In this document: positions 47,392 to 56,781 of the stretch, piece by piece | How the letters are laid out: every line of letters begins with the position of its first letter | Position numbering within the stretch: position 1 is the first letter of the stretch | Assembly (NCBI RefSeq): GCF_900101395.1 | Contig: NZ_FMZO01000007.1 | Coordinates: 124,001-188,000, forward strand | Origin: Niabella drilacis | Lineage (GTDB): Bacteria > Bacteroidota > Bacteroidia > Chitinophagales > Chitinophagaceae | DNA: 64,000 nucleotides | Direction of reading: 5' to 3' | Program-made: the position numbers and the translations under genes | The notes under the pieces: model-generated | Databases searched by the model: none | Seen by the model: the letters and a program-made list of their open reading frames with translations, nothing else | What the model was told of the DNA's origin: nothing

Positions 47392-50300
47392 ATGAAAATG
47401 ACGAAAAAGATGCCCTTTGTTAAAGCTGTGGTGCTCCTGCTGATCATGGCAATAACATTTCAGGCGCAAGCACAAAATGGAATGATCGTTCAGGGCTCAG
47501 TAATGAACGATAAGGGGGAGCGGCTATCTTCCGCTACAATATCTGTGAAGAATGAGGGAGCTGTGACCGTTGCGGACAGCGCCGGGTATTTTTCAATTAA
47601 AGTAAAGGACAGGAATTCGGTCCTGGTTGCAGAACATATAGGATATAAAAGCTATGAACAAAAAATAGGGGAAGACAGGAACCCGACTATTGTGCTGACA
47701 CCCGTTGCCGGTGACCTGGATAATGTGGTGGTGATCGGTTACGGAACCACTACAAGAAAATCTGTGTCAACATCCATATCCTCCGTAACGGCAAAGGATA
47801 TTGCCGAAAAGCCCGTCACCAATGCCTTACAGGCGGTGCAGGGTAAAATGGCGGGCGTTAATATTCAGCAGGGCAGCGGCGCCCCCGGCGATGACCCGCA
47901 GGTTAAGATCCGGGGCGTTGGATCCATTGGCGCGGGCAATGCTCCCTTATATGTTGTTGATGGAGTACCGCTGGATGACGCCAATAGCTTTGGCCAGATC
48001 AACCCGGCCGATATTGCAACAATTGATGTATTAAAAGATGCCGCCGCTGCTGCTATTTACGGATCGCGTGCGGGTAATGGTGTGGTACTGGTAACAACCA
48101 AAAAAGGGAGGTCCGGCGATGCCCGGTTCCAGGTAAGTTCCTATGTTGGAATGCAGGAAGTCAGCAAATATATTAAGGTCTTGAACAAGGAGCAGTATAT
48201 AGACTATGTGAAGGATGCTTACAATAATGCCGGCCGGGCCTATCCCGCTATATTTGACTACCCGGATTCAATGGCCAATGTTGACTGGCAGCGTGAGATC
48301 TTCGGAAAAGCGCCCATTTCCAATTTGGAGATCAATGCTTCGGGAGGGAATGATAAAACTAAATATTTTGTTTCCGGTTATATTTTGAACCAGGACGGGA
48401 TCTTAAAAGGTACGGGGTTTAAACGGGGTGGTTTCAGAACAAATCTCGAACTTAATTTAAAGCCGTGGTTGAAAATGGGAGTGAACCTGGCCCCGTCCTA
48501 TGGCATTACACAGGTGCGGCCCGCACAGGGAGCCGTAAACAGCGCAACCTTCAGTGTTAACTATGCCAATACTTCAGCGGCCAATCCTTCTTTGGGATCG
48601 CCCATTACTTTAGCGATCATGATGCCTCCCGTGCTGCCGGTTTATTTGCCGAATGGCGACTATGCTACCACGAATAACTGGCCGGGCCCGGGCGGTATGG
48701 GATTGCTGTTTAACGGGCAGCACTATAACCCGGTGCAAACGCTGGATCTATACCAGGACGAACATAAATCCTTCAAAGGCATCGGTAGTATGTACCTGCA
48801 GGTGGAACCCGTAAAAGGGCTGGTATTGAAAACCAACCTGGGCGGGGAGATGCGCTCTGATGAACGAGCCTGGACGATTCCGCCAACCCTGGCTTATGCC
48901 AGTGCCAATGCCGCCAACCTGAGCACGCCTATACAAACAGGATTGCAAAGCTCCCTGATAAAAGGGAACGGCTATAGCTGGACCTGGGAAAATACAGCCA
49001 ATTACAAAGTAACATTGAACGGGATGCATAACCTGGACTTCTTACTGGGTTATGCCGCACAAAAGAGCCATTCCGAAGGTATCATGATACAGAACCAGGC
49101 AGGAACGGCAACCACCCTGTTTCTTTACTATCCTACAAATGGTACGGCCGTTCTTGGCTCAAGACCTGTATATAATGAGAATACAATGATCTCCAGTTTT
49201 GGACGTATCCAATATAACTATGATTACAGGTATCTATTCTCTGCAGCGATACGCCGGGACGGTTCTTCCCGCTTCGGCCTTCAAAACCGGTATGGTATTT
49301 TCCCGTCAGCCTCTGCTGCATGGAATATTTATGAAGAAGATTTTTTTAAGAACGGGCGTATAAAATCAATAATCCGTGATTTAAAAATAAGAGCAAGCTG
49401 GGGCCGGACCGGTAACTATAGTATCGGTGATTTTACCCGGTTGGGAGCGATGAACATTGCCAACTACGCTTTCGGAACCGGTACGGGTACTGCGGTATCC
49501 GGCGGGTTTGGACGGGGATCCTTTGACCTGGCTACTTTGGGCTGGGAAACGAATGAGCAATTTGATCTCGGTCTTGAATTTTCATTGCTAAAGAACCGGA
49601 TCGTGTTTGCAACAGATTTTTACAACCGTATTTCAAAGGATCTTTTGCTGAATGCCAATGTTCCCGCTATATCAGGAGTGACGAATAGCGCGTATAAAAA
49701 TATCGGCAATGTAAATAACCAGGGGCTGGAGTTTACATTAAACACGCGCAATTTAACAGGTGCGTTTAAGTGGAACAGTAATTTCAATATCTCGTTTAAT
49801 AAAAATAAAATTACAGCGCTGGTTAGCACAGATCCTATTACCAGCAATATAACCGGCAATGCAGGTTATACGGGTACGATCCGCCAGGTGGTTGGTGGCT
49901 CGATCGGTGATTTTTACGGCCTGAAACAGATAGGAATATACAGCGCTGAAGACATGGCAGATCCCGGTGTTGCCAAATGGACCGGCGGAACAACACCTTC
50001 CCGTGAGGGCGATATTAAATATGCAGATATTAACGGGGATGGGAAAATTGATGGGACCGATATAACAAAGATAGGAACCGCCCAGCCTAAATTTACCTAC
50101 GGCTTCAGCAATAATTTCAGCTATCATAATTTTGATCTGAATATCGTCCTGCAGGGTGTTTACGGCGGGCAGATCGCGAACGCACTGGTCCGGTATTCCA
50201 ACACATTCGTAGGTGGCGACAATCCGTTTAGCTACGCCCTGGATCGGTGGAGAAGCCCGGATAATCCCGGAAACGGATGGATACCCAGGGCCGTGGCCTA

Positions 50301-50607
50301 CAGCGGAAATGCGAACCCCGATCCGTTAGCGCAGTTCTCTACCTATAACCTGTTTAGTGCCTCTTACCTGCGGATCAACAATGTAACAATGGGTTATAAC
50401 TTTTCCAACCTCCTGTTTCAGCGCGATAAACAGAAAACAGCGCGGTTATATTTTACCGTAATGAACGCTTATACATTCAGCAGCTACCCCGGTTATAACC
50501 CGGATGTAAATATGTTTGGCCGGAATGACGATGCCCGTTTTAATGTGGATATGGGCACCTATCCTTTGGCGCGCAGCTATGTGTTTGGTTTAAACATTGG
50601 ATTTTAA
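47392..50607 (+). CDS. SusC/RagA TonB-dependent transporter, no STN domain
   Basis: This 1071-aa outer-membrane transporter has a signal peptide ending F-Q-A-Q-A-Q and begins directly with the carboxypeptidase-regulatory-like domain (V-Q-G-S-V-M-N-D-K-G-E-R-L-S-S). Next are the TonB-box-like V-V-V-I-G-Y-G-T, the plug (Y-G-S-R-A-G-N-G-V-V-L-V-T-T-K-K) and the barrel. Without an STN domain it should not signal to an anti-sigma factor, so locus 2 is probably regulated by other means, fitting the LacI-type operators. It pairs with the SusD 14 bp downstream. Confidence 0.95.
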   Translation: MKMTKKMPFVKAVVLLLIMAITFQAQAQNGMIVQGSVMNDKGERLSSATISVKNEGAVTVADSAGYFSIKVKDRNSVLVAEHIGYKSYEQKIGEDRNPTIVLTPVAGDLDNVVVIGYGTTTRKSVSTSISSVTAKDIAEKPVTNALQAVQGKMAGVNIQQGSGAPGDDPQVKIRGVGSIGAGNAPLYVVDGVPLDDANSFGQINPADIATIDVLKDAAAAAIYGSRAGNGVVLVTTKKGRSGDARFQVSSYVGMQEVSKYIKVLNKEQYIDYVKDAYNNAGRAYPAIFDYPDSMANVDWQREIFGKAPISNLEINASGGNDKTKYFVSGYILNQDGILKGTGFKRGGFRTNLELNLKPWLKMGVNLAPSYGITQVRPAQGAVNSATFSVNYANTSAANPSLGSPITLAIMMPPVLPVYLPNGDYATTNNWPGPGGMGLLFNGQHYNPVQTLDLYQDEHKSFKGIGSMYLQVEPVKGLVLKTNLGGEMRSDERAWTIPPTLAYASANAANLSTPIQTGLQSSLIKGNGYSWTWENTANYKVTLNGMHNLDFLLGYAAQKSHSEGIMIQNQAGTATTLFLYYPTNGTAVLGSRPVYNENTMISSFGRIQYNYDYRYLFSAAIRRDGSSRFGLQNRYGIFPSASAAWNIYEEDFFKNGRIKSIIRDLKIRASWGRTGNYSIGDFTRLGAMNIANYAFGTGTGTAVSGGFGRGSFDLATLGWETNEQFDLGLEFSLLKNRIVFATDFYNRISKDLLLNANVPAISGVTNSAYKNIGNVNNQGLEFTLNTRNLTGAFKWNSNFNISFNKNKITALVSTDPITSNITGNAGYTGTIRQVVGGSIGDFYGLKQIGIYSAEDMADPGVAKWTGGTTPSREGDIKYADINGDGKIDGTDITKIGTAQPKFTYGFSNNFSYHNFDLNIVLQGVYGGQIANALVRYSNTFVGGDNPFSYALDRWRSPDNPGNGWIPRAVAYSGNANPDPLAQFSTYNLFSASYLRINNVTMGYNFSNLLFQRDKQKTARLYFTVMNAYTFSSYPGYNPDVNMFGRNDDARFNVDMGTYPLARSYVFGLNIGF

Positions 50608-50621
50608 ATAAAAAATAACAG

Positions 50622-52115
50622 ATGAAACAATATATAATTATCGCCGCTTTAGCAATAGGCAGCCTGCTTGCGGGAGGCTGCAGCAAGTCGTTCCTGGATG
50701 TGAACCAGCCCTCCTTAATACCGGCTACGGGATTTTATAAAGATTCCGCAAGTCTGGCCTCAGGCGTTACCGGTGTTTACAGCGCGATGCAGACCCTTTA
50801 TGGTACCGGCACGAATGGTATCTTTATATTAGGAGACCTGGCCACCGACAATAGCTGGTCCATACAAACTTCCACGATCAACTGGAATGGACTTTTTATT
50901 ACTTCATCAGACCTGGCGGTGGCAGCATTCTGGACCAATATTTACCGGGTTATCGGCCGGAGCAATGCCATAATAGAAGCGGCCCCCGGCATTGCAATGA
51001 ATGAAACGGTTAAACAGCGTCTTGCAGGGGAAGCTAAATTTTTGAGGGCGCTGAGTTATTTTTATGCTGTAAGGATCTGGGGGAAGGTACCGTTGGTAAC
51101 CAAACCTTTTGATGCGCCTGAAGATGCTTTTGTTGAAGGCCGTAATGATATCGGGGATATATATAGCCTCATTCTCCGGGATGTTTCCGATGCCTATAAC
51201 GCACTGCCTGCTTACTACCCGCAGGCTGATGCCAATGCAGGAAGGGCTACCAGGGCCGCGGCCATAGCGCTGTGGGGAGAGGTACTGCTGACCCAGAAAA
51301 AGTACGAAGAAGCAGCCGTAAAGCTTGCGGAGATCGTAAATAATGAAAGCACCTACGGAGTGGCGCTCCTGCCGGACTACTCCGGTATTTTTACCGTGAA
51401 TAATGAAATGAACAGCGAAATTATTTTTGCGATACGGTACCTTGCCGGGCAAAAGCCTTCCATCGGCAGCTCTTTCAACAACCAGTTTATGCCACGTAAT
51501 TCCGAGAAAGTAACAACAGCGGATAAACTGTCCTTAACAACGGCTTATGGAGGCAATAGCATTCATCCCGATTTGCTGGAGGCATTTGAAGAAGGCGACA
51601 GGCGCAAAGCTGCTTCAATAGACTCAAGTACGGTGGATCTTATTAACGGTCATCCGGTGATGTATTCAAAAAAGTATTTGAATGCCGGCAATACAGCACT
51701 GAACGACGGCAACAACGACTGGATCGAATACCGGTATGCAGATGTATTGCTCATGTATGCAGAGGCTTTAAATGAAAATGGCAAAAGCGCAGAAGCCAAT
51801 AAAATGATTACAAGAGTTCGTCAACGGGCCGGATTGGACGAGCTGGACTATACGGATCAGGCCGATTTGCGTGCCAGGTTATTGCATGAGAGAAGGGTAG
51901 AGCTGAATATGGAAGGGAAACGGTGGTTTGATCTGTTGAGGAACGGCAATCTGATCCCCACATTAAACACCTTTATGACAAAAGACTATGGCGCTTACGG
52001 CGTGGCAAGGCCCCAGGGCCCTGCATTAGAATCTTACCGGCTGTTACTGCCTGTGCCGTTAGCGGAAATACGTACCAATCCCCGGCTGGCCCCCAATAAC
52101 GACGGGTATAACTAA
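50622..52115 (+). CDS. SusD/RagB nutrient-binding lipoprotein
   Basis: This 497-aa SusD-family lipoprotein has a leader ending L-A-G-G-C-S-K and then F-L-D-V-N-Q-P-S. The TPR-like body includes R-L-A-G-E-A-K-F-L-R-A-L-S-Y-F-Y, and the C-terminus has L-L-H-E-R-R-V-E-L-N-M-E-G-K-R-W-F-D-L. It is shorter than the SusD of locus 1 by about 120 residues. It binds the locus 2 glycan and forms the outer-membrane importer with the SusC just upstream. Confidence 0.95.
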   Translation: MKQYIIIAALAIGSLLAGGCSKSFLDVNQPSLIPATGFYKDSASLASGVTGVYSAMQTLYGTGTNGIFILGDLATDNSWSIQTSTINWNGLFITSSDLAVAAFWTNIYRVIGRSNAIIEAAPGIAMNETVKQRLAGEAKFLRALSYFYAVRIWGKVPLVTKPFDAPEDAFVEGRNDIGDIYSLILRDVSDAYNALPAYYPQADANAGRATRAAAIALWGEVLLTQKKYEEAAVKLAEIVNNESTYGVALLPDYSGIFTVNNEMNSEIIFAIRYLAGQKPSIGSSFNNQFMPRNSEKVTTADKLSLTTAYGGNSIHPDLLEAFEEGDRRKAASIDSSTVDLINGHPVMYSKKYLNAGNTALNDGNNDWIEYRYADVLLMYAEALNENGKSAEANKMITRVRQRAGLDELDYTDQADLRARLLHERRVELNMEGKRWFDLLRNGNLIPTLNTFMTKDYGAYGVARPQGPALESYRLLLPVPLAEIRTNPRLAPNNDGYN

Positions 52116-52187
52116 CCGGATAAATGCCGGGAGCCGGGGATGGCAGCAGTCTGCGTCATCCGGGTCCTGTAATAAAATGTTTGAATA

Positions 52188-54845
52188 ATGAGTCCTGCAA
52201 AATTTTTCTTTCTCTTTTTGCTATCAGGCGCGGTACTGGTAGCCCGTGCGCAGCGGGCTGTTGAAAGTTTTAATGATGGCTGGTATTTTTACAGGGGAGA
52301 TATGGCTGGAGCCCCCGGGAAAAACGGGGATGAAGCGCAGTGGAAGCCGGTTCATTTACCACATAGCTGGAATAGTGAAGATGCATATCAAACAAAAAAT
52401 TACTATCGGGGAGTTGGCTGGTACCGCAAGCGCATCTTTATTCCGGAAACGCCGGATGGGAAACGGGTTTATTTAAAATTTGACGGCGCTCTGCTCAGTG
52501 CAGCAGTATATGTGAATGGAAAGCCGGTAACAAAGCATGAAGGAGGATATACGGCCTTCCAGGCAGAAATTACGCCCTACCTCCATGCGGGTGAAAACCT
52601 TGTTGCCGTAAAAGTGGATAACAGCCCGCAGCAGATTGCCCCGCTATCCGGTGACTTTACGCTGTTTGGCGGCATTTACAGGGATGCATGGAAAATAACA
52701 ACAGCTGCCGTTCATTTTGATATGAACAATAGCGGTTCTAAAGGGGTGTTTATTCAAACGCCTGTTGTTTCCGAAAAGCGGGCCGTTACCATTGTTACGG
52801 GGGCTGTTCAGAATGATGGAACAAAAAATAAAAAAGTAAAAATATCAAACGCCGTGATCAGCCCCTCGGGTACTGTTGTTTCTGTTAAGTCAGAAACGGT
52901 CAGTATTCCGTCGAAGCAAATGGTCCGTTTTTCCATTAAAAATCCACCGGTGACGGATCCGCTTCTGTGGTCGCCGGAAACGCCCCGGCTCTATACCTGT
53001 AAAACAACCATTGCAGATGCAGTTACCGGAGAACTGTTGGATGCGCTGACGAACAGGATCGGTTATCGCTGGTATCGGTTTGATGGCGGGGAGGGATTCT
53101 TTCTCAATGGCCGGCCCTATAAATTATTGGGAGTGTCCCGTCACCAGGACCAGGCGGGCTTTGGCAACGCGCTGAGTGCGGAGCAGCATCGTCGTGATGT
53201 ACAGTTGATAAAAGACCTGGGCGCTAATTTTTTACGTATCTCCCATTACCCGCAAAGCGATGTTGTACTGGAAGAATGCGACCGGCTGGGGATCCTGGCC
53301 TGGGAAGAAATTCCGGTAGTGGATATGATCTCGCTTGCCCCGGAGTTCGCAAAAACAACCGAAACCCAGCTGCGGGAGATGATCCGTCAGCATTATAACC
53401 ACCCTGCTGTTATCGTTTGGGGATATATGAATGAGATCATGCTGGGAACCCTCAGGAAGATCCCGCCGGAGCAATACAGGCGCTATTTTGACGCCACTGT
53501 AAAAATGGCCCGGCATTTAAACGCAGTCGTAAAAGAAGAAGATCCCCACAGGTTTACGGCAACCGCGCAGCATGAAAACCTGCCGGCTTATGATAGTATC
53601 GGGCTCTCACCGGTGCCGGATGTTTTGGGATGGAATTTATACCAGGGCTGGTATGGCGGGGATGTGAAGGCTTTTGGAACCTTTATGGATGACCAGCACC
53701 GGCTGCATCCCGGGCGGGCGCATATCATCAGCGAGTATGGGGCTGGTGCCGACCGGCGTATTCATAGCTTACGGCCCCAATGCTTCGATTTTAGTATCGA
53801 GTATGCCGAATCCTATCATGAAGCTATGTGGCCGATGATCCGGGACCGTAAATATATTGCGGGGTCCAGCTTATGGAACCTCATCGATTTTGGATCGGCC
53901 AACCGGGAAGAGACCATGCCGCATGTCAATAACAAGGGAATTGTTTATGCAGACCGGAGCCCTAAGGATATGTTCTACTATTATAAGGCCAGCTTCAATA
54001 AGGAACCGGTTGTACATATTGCCTCCCGTGATTGGGATAACAGGGCGGGCCTGCAATTAAAGCCGGAAGACAGTACCGTTATACAACCCCTCAAAGTATA
54101 TTCCAACCTGGACAGGATCGAGCTTTTTGCAAATGGCAGATCATTGGGCGTAAAAGAAGTGCATAATTGCATGGCCATTTGGGACCTGCCTTTTACCCGG
54201 GGTGTCAATGAGCTGGAAGCACGCGGACAAAAAAACGGAATTGTTTTCAAAGATAGATCCCAGGTCCGGTTTGCTTTTCAGCCCAATCATGTAAGCCATG
54301 TCGATAATGCATTTGACCTGGGTGTAAATGTAGGCAGCAATTGTTTTTTTACAGAGCAGGCGTCCGGTTTTACATGGTTGCCCGACCAGGAATACCGGCC
54401 GGGTAGCTGGGGGTATATCGGCGGCCAGGAGTTTACCAATACGCCCGGCAGGATCGGTATTCAAACGGAAATAAAAGGTACGCATAATATCCCGCTGTAT
54501 CAGACGATGCGTGCCGGGTTAAAAGCATACCGGTTTGATGTGCCGGACGGTCAATACGAAGTAACGCTGGGCTTTGCAGAGCCGGGCGCCAAGCCGGAGT
54601 TTATCATCAATGACATCGGCTACGATCCCAACCGGACGAAAGATAATAGTGTGTTTAATATATCCATAAACGGTGTTGAAAAATTGAACCATTTTAACCT
54701 GCTGGAAAGTTACGGTGCAGCAACCGCCGTTGACAGGAAGTATATGGTCGATGTAAAAAATAACGAGGGCATAACGGTGGATTTTCAACCGGTGAAGGGC
54801 GCAACCTTGTTAAGTGTTATTAAAGTGAAAAGAAAAAGCTACTGA
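52188..54845 (+). CDS. GH2 family glycosidase with C-terminal malectin-like domain
   Basis: This 885-aa secreted enzyme has a signal peptide ending V-A-R-A-Q. The order is jelly-roll, Ig-like domain, TIM barrel (starting G-V-S-R-H-Q-D-Q-A-G-F-G), a middle beta domain and a C-terminal malectin-like carbohydrate-binding domain (Y-R-F-D-V-P-D-G-Q-Y-E-V-T-L-G-F-A-E). The acid/base is E416 in G-Y-M-N-E-I and the nucleophile is E516 in I-S-E-Y-G-A-G. GH2 covers beta-galactosidase, beta-mannosidase and beta-glucuronidase; the G-V-S-R-H-Q-D type is most often annotated beta-galactosidase. It is 4 bp from the following gene. Confidence 0.9.
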   Translation: MSPAKFFFLFLLSGAVLVARAQRAVESFNDGWYFYRGDMAGAPGKNGDEAQWKPVHLPHSWNSEDAYQTKNYYRGVGWYRKRIFIPETPDGKRVYLKFDGALLSAAVYVNGKPVTKHEGGYTAFQAEITPYLHAGENLVAVKVDNSPQQIAPLSGDFTLFGGIYRDAWKITTAAVHFDMNNSGSKGVFIQTPVVSEKRAVTIVTGAVQNDGTKNKKVKISNAVISPSGTVVSVKSETVSIPSKQMVRFSIKNPPVTDPLLWSPETPRLYTCKTTIADAVTGELLDALTNRIGYRWYRFDGGEGFFLNGRPYKLLGVSRHQDQAGFGNALSAEQHRRDVQLIKDLGANFLRISHYPQSDVVLEECDRLGILAWEEIPVVDMISLAPEFAKTTETQLREMIRQHYNHPAVIVWGYMNEIMLGTLRKIPPEQYRRYFDATVKMARHLNAVVKEEDPHRFTATAQHENLPAYDSIGLSPVPDVLGWNLYQGWYGGDVKAFGTFMDDQHRLHPGRAHIISEYGAGADRRIHSLRPQCFDFSIEYAESYHEAMWPMIRDRKYIAGSSLWNLIDFGSANREETMPHVNNKGIVYADRSPKDMFYYYKASFNKEPVVHIASRDWDNRAGLQLKPEDSTVIQPLKVYSNLDRIELFANGRSLGVKEVHNCMAIWDLPFTRGVNELEARGQKNGIVFKDRSQVRFAFQPNHVSHVDNAFDLGVNVGSNCFFTEQASGFTWLPDQEYRPGSWGYIGGQEFTNTPGRIGIQTEIKGTHNIPLYQTMRAGLKAYRFDVPDGQYEVTLGFAEPGAKPEFIINDIGYDPNRTKDNSVFNISINGVEKLNHFNLLESYGAATAVDRKYMVDVKNNEGITVDFQPVKGATLLSVIKVKRKSY

Positions 54846-54849
54846 TTCA

Positions 54850-56748
54850 ATGAAAGGATTCAGGCAAACTGAAATCGTTAAGACCGGGTTCCTGCTGCTC
54901 ATACTGTTCCTTGTTTTCAATGCAGGCGCTCAGCAGACAGGGAACGGAAAAAAAGTGTACGTGGATTACCATGGCACCCGTTACTCCCGCGAGCATGACG
55001 GGATGCTGGGCCGCTGGTCTTTTTATGGCCTTTCCGGGAAATCGGAAACGCCTTTAAAGCTGATGTGCTATAACGGGGACAATATCCTGGAAAACGGGAA
55101 GCACCAGATCGCGGCGGTTCATTATCCTTTAACGGGGATACAATCCAACCTGGATCCCGACTTTATTGAGTACCAGATCCTGTCTGCCAGGACAGCAAAA
55201 ATCGATGGCATTTTTATTGAATGGGGATTCCCCGAACATGAATCTACCTGGCTGCTGGATGCCTTCAGGAAAGTAGCGGCCAAATATCATTTTGAAATAG
55301 GGGTAAACTGGTGTGATGGCTGGCTGTATTATGACTGGATCACAAAACTGCGGCCGGAAATAAAAACAAGGGAAGAAAAGACCGCGCATTTTATAACATC
55401 CTTACAATATTTAACGGATAGCGTATTTTCAACGCCAACAGCTCCAAAAGTGAAAGGGGTGCCGGTTTATTATTTGTTTGGCGGCGGCATCAGGAGCGGT
55501 GAATACGACAGCGTGGTAACAAAGCATTCATTCCGTTTGCCGGGCGCGGCCGGTTCACCGCAGGGGTTGCGCAGGGTGGCGGAATGGGGGGAGCTCGTGA
55601 ACGGCCGGTATGAATCGCCTCCGCTGGATACCGAATTCGCCACCTGGGAACGATTGGGCATGTCGCCAACGGCATGGATACCGCCGCGGGTGCGCAGGAT
55701 AGATGCCGGGCATCCCTATTGGGACAACTACGCAACACGCGAAGATGTGCTCCGTTCCATGGAGCCTTTTAAAGCCAAAGTCTGGGATCAGCCCCGGGAT
55801 TCCGGGGGATCCGCTCTTATCCGGTCCGGGTTTGTGACGCCGGGTATGGACAACCGGGGATGCGGCGGCTGGGGGCGCGGCCATTTCTTTTATATTTCGA
55901 GAGAGGGCGGCCAATTATATGATGACCTGTGGAAATACAACCTTGCATCCGGGGACAACCTGGATATGATGTTTATTGCATCATGGAGCGATTATACAGA
56001 GGGACATGAAATAGAACCGACTGTTGAAAACGGGTACAGGGAACTGCAGACCACTTTACGCAGGGCCGCCGAATTTAAAGAGGAATCCTATACGGAAAAA
56101 GGAATCCGTCTCCCCCTGGAATTATTCCGGCTGAGAAAAGCGAGCCGGTTTTTAAGTGATCTGGACTATGAACAGCATTTTGAAAACAAACGGCTGGATC
56201 AGATTGCCCGGCTCATCAGCGATGGTGCATACAAAGAGGCCGCAAGGCGCTTAAAAAAAGAGGCAAAGCATTATAAGCGGGCAACAAAATATTGGGTCAC
56301 TGCCAAAAAATACAGCCTGGGGGCAACCCTCTTGATCAATGGTCAGCAACAAAGGTCCGGTGTTGTTTTGGAAGCGGGCAAAAAGCATTACATAACCATT
56401 GATGAGGCATTGCGTAAAAAGTTTGCAGGCACTTATTATGAAGGGTATATCAATTTTGAGTACCTGGACAGCGGGAAATTAAATCAAACGGTTGTTTACA
56501 GTAACACCACGCGTGTAAAAGATCCTGTTGTTCATACCGGCGACTTTTCGGTTGTCGGCGAGATCAGAACCGCAAACTCAGGCCAGTGGAAAAAAGCAAA
56601 GATTAAGCTGATCAAAGCGAACATCGATTTTCTACATACTTACGATAAAGCCGCGTCCTTTAAAATAGCCGGCAATGTGCCGGTGCGGAATGTGACGATG
56701 GATTTTACGGTATTTGAGCAGCGCAACATCATTACAGGACGCCGGTAA
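54850..56748 (+). CDS. GH99/GH71-like secreted protein
   Basis: This 632-aa secreted protein has a leader ending N-A-G-A-Q. The core reads like GH71/GH99-type barrels: an early strand with D-G-I-F-I-E-W-G, and a late S-W-S-D-Y-T-E-G-H-E-I-E-P-T resembling the S-W-N-E-W-x-E-G motif. A long basic helical stretch at about residues 410-500 and a beta-rich C-terminus follow. GH99 members act on alpha-mannans and GH71 on alpha-1,3-glucan; which chemistry applies is unclear. It is placed between GH2 and GH31 in one operon. Confidence 0.62.
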   Translation: MKGFRQTEIVKTGFLLLILFLVFNAGAQQTGNGKKVYVDYHGTRYSREHDGMLGRWSFYGLSGKSETPLKLMCYNGDNILENGKHQIAAVHYPLTGIQSNLDPDFIEYQILSARTAKIDGIFIEWGFPEHESTWLLDAFRKVAAKYHFEIGVNWCDGWLYYDWITKLRPEIKTREEKTAHFITSLQYLTDSVFSTPTAPKVKGVPVYYLFGGGIRSGEYDSVVTKHSFRLPGAAGSPQGLRRVAEWGELVNGRYESPPLDTEFATWERLGMSPTAWIPPRVRRIDAGHPYWDNYATREDVLRSMEPFKAKVWDQPRDSGGSALIRSGFVTPGMDNRGCGGWGRGHFFYISREGGQLYDDLWKYNLASGDNLDMMFIASWSDYTEGHEIEPTVENGYRELQTTLRRAAEFKEESYTEKGIRLPLELFRLRKASRFLSDLDYEQHFENKRLDQIARLISDGAYKEAARRLKKEAKHYKRATKYWVTAKKYSLGATLLINGQQQRSGVVLEAGKKHYITIDEALRKKFAGTYYEGYINFEYLDSGKLNQTVVYSNTTRVKDPVVHTGDFSVVGEIRTANSGQWKKAKIKLIKANIDFLHTYDKAASFKIAGNVPVRNVTMDFTVFEQRNIITGRR

Positions 56749-56781
56749 AATCATGCTTCGGCCTTATTCATATCCATTGTT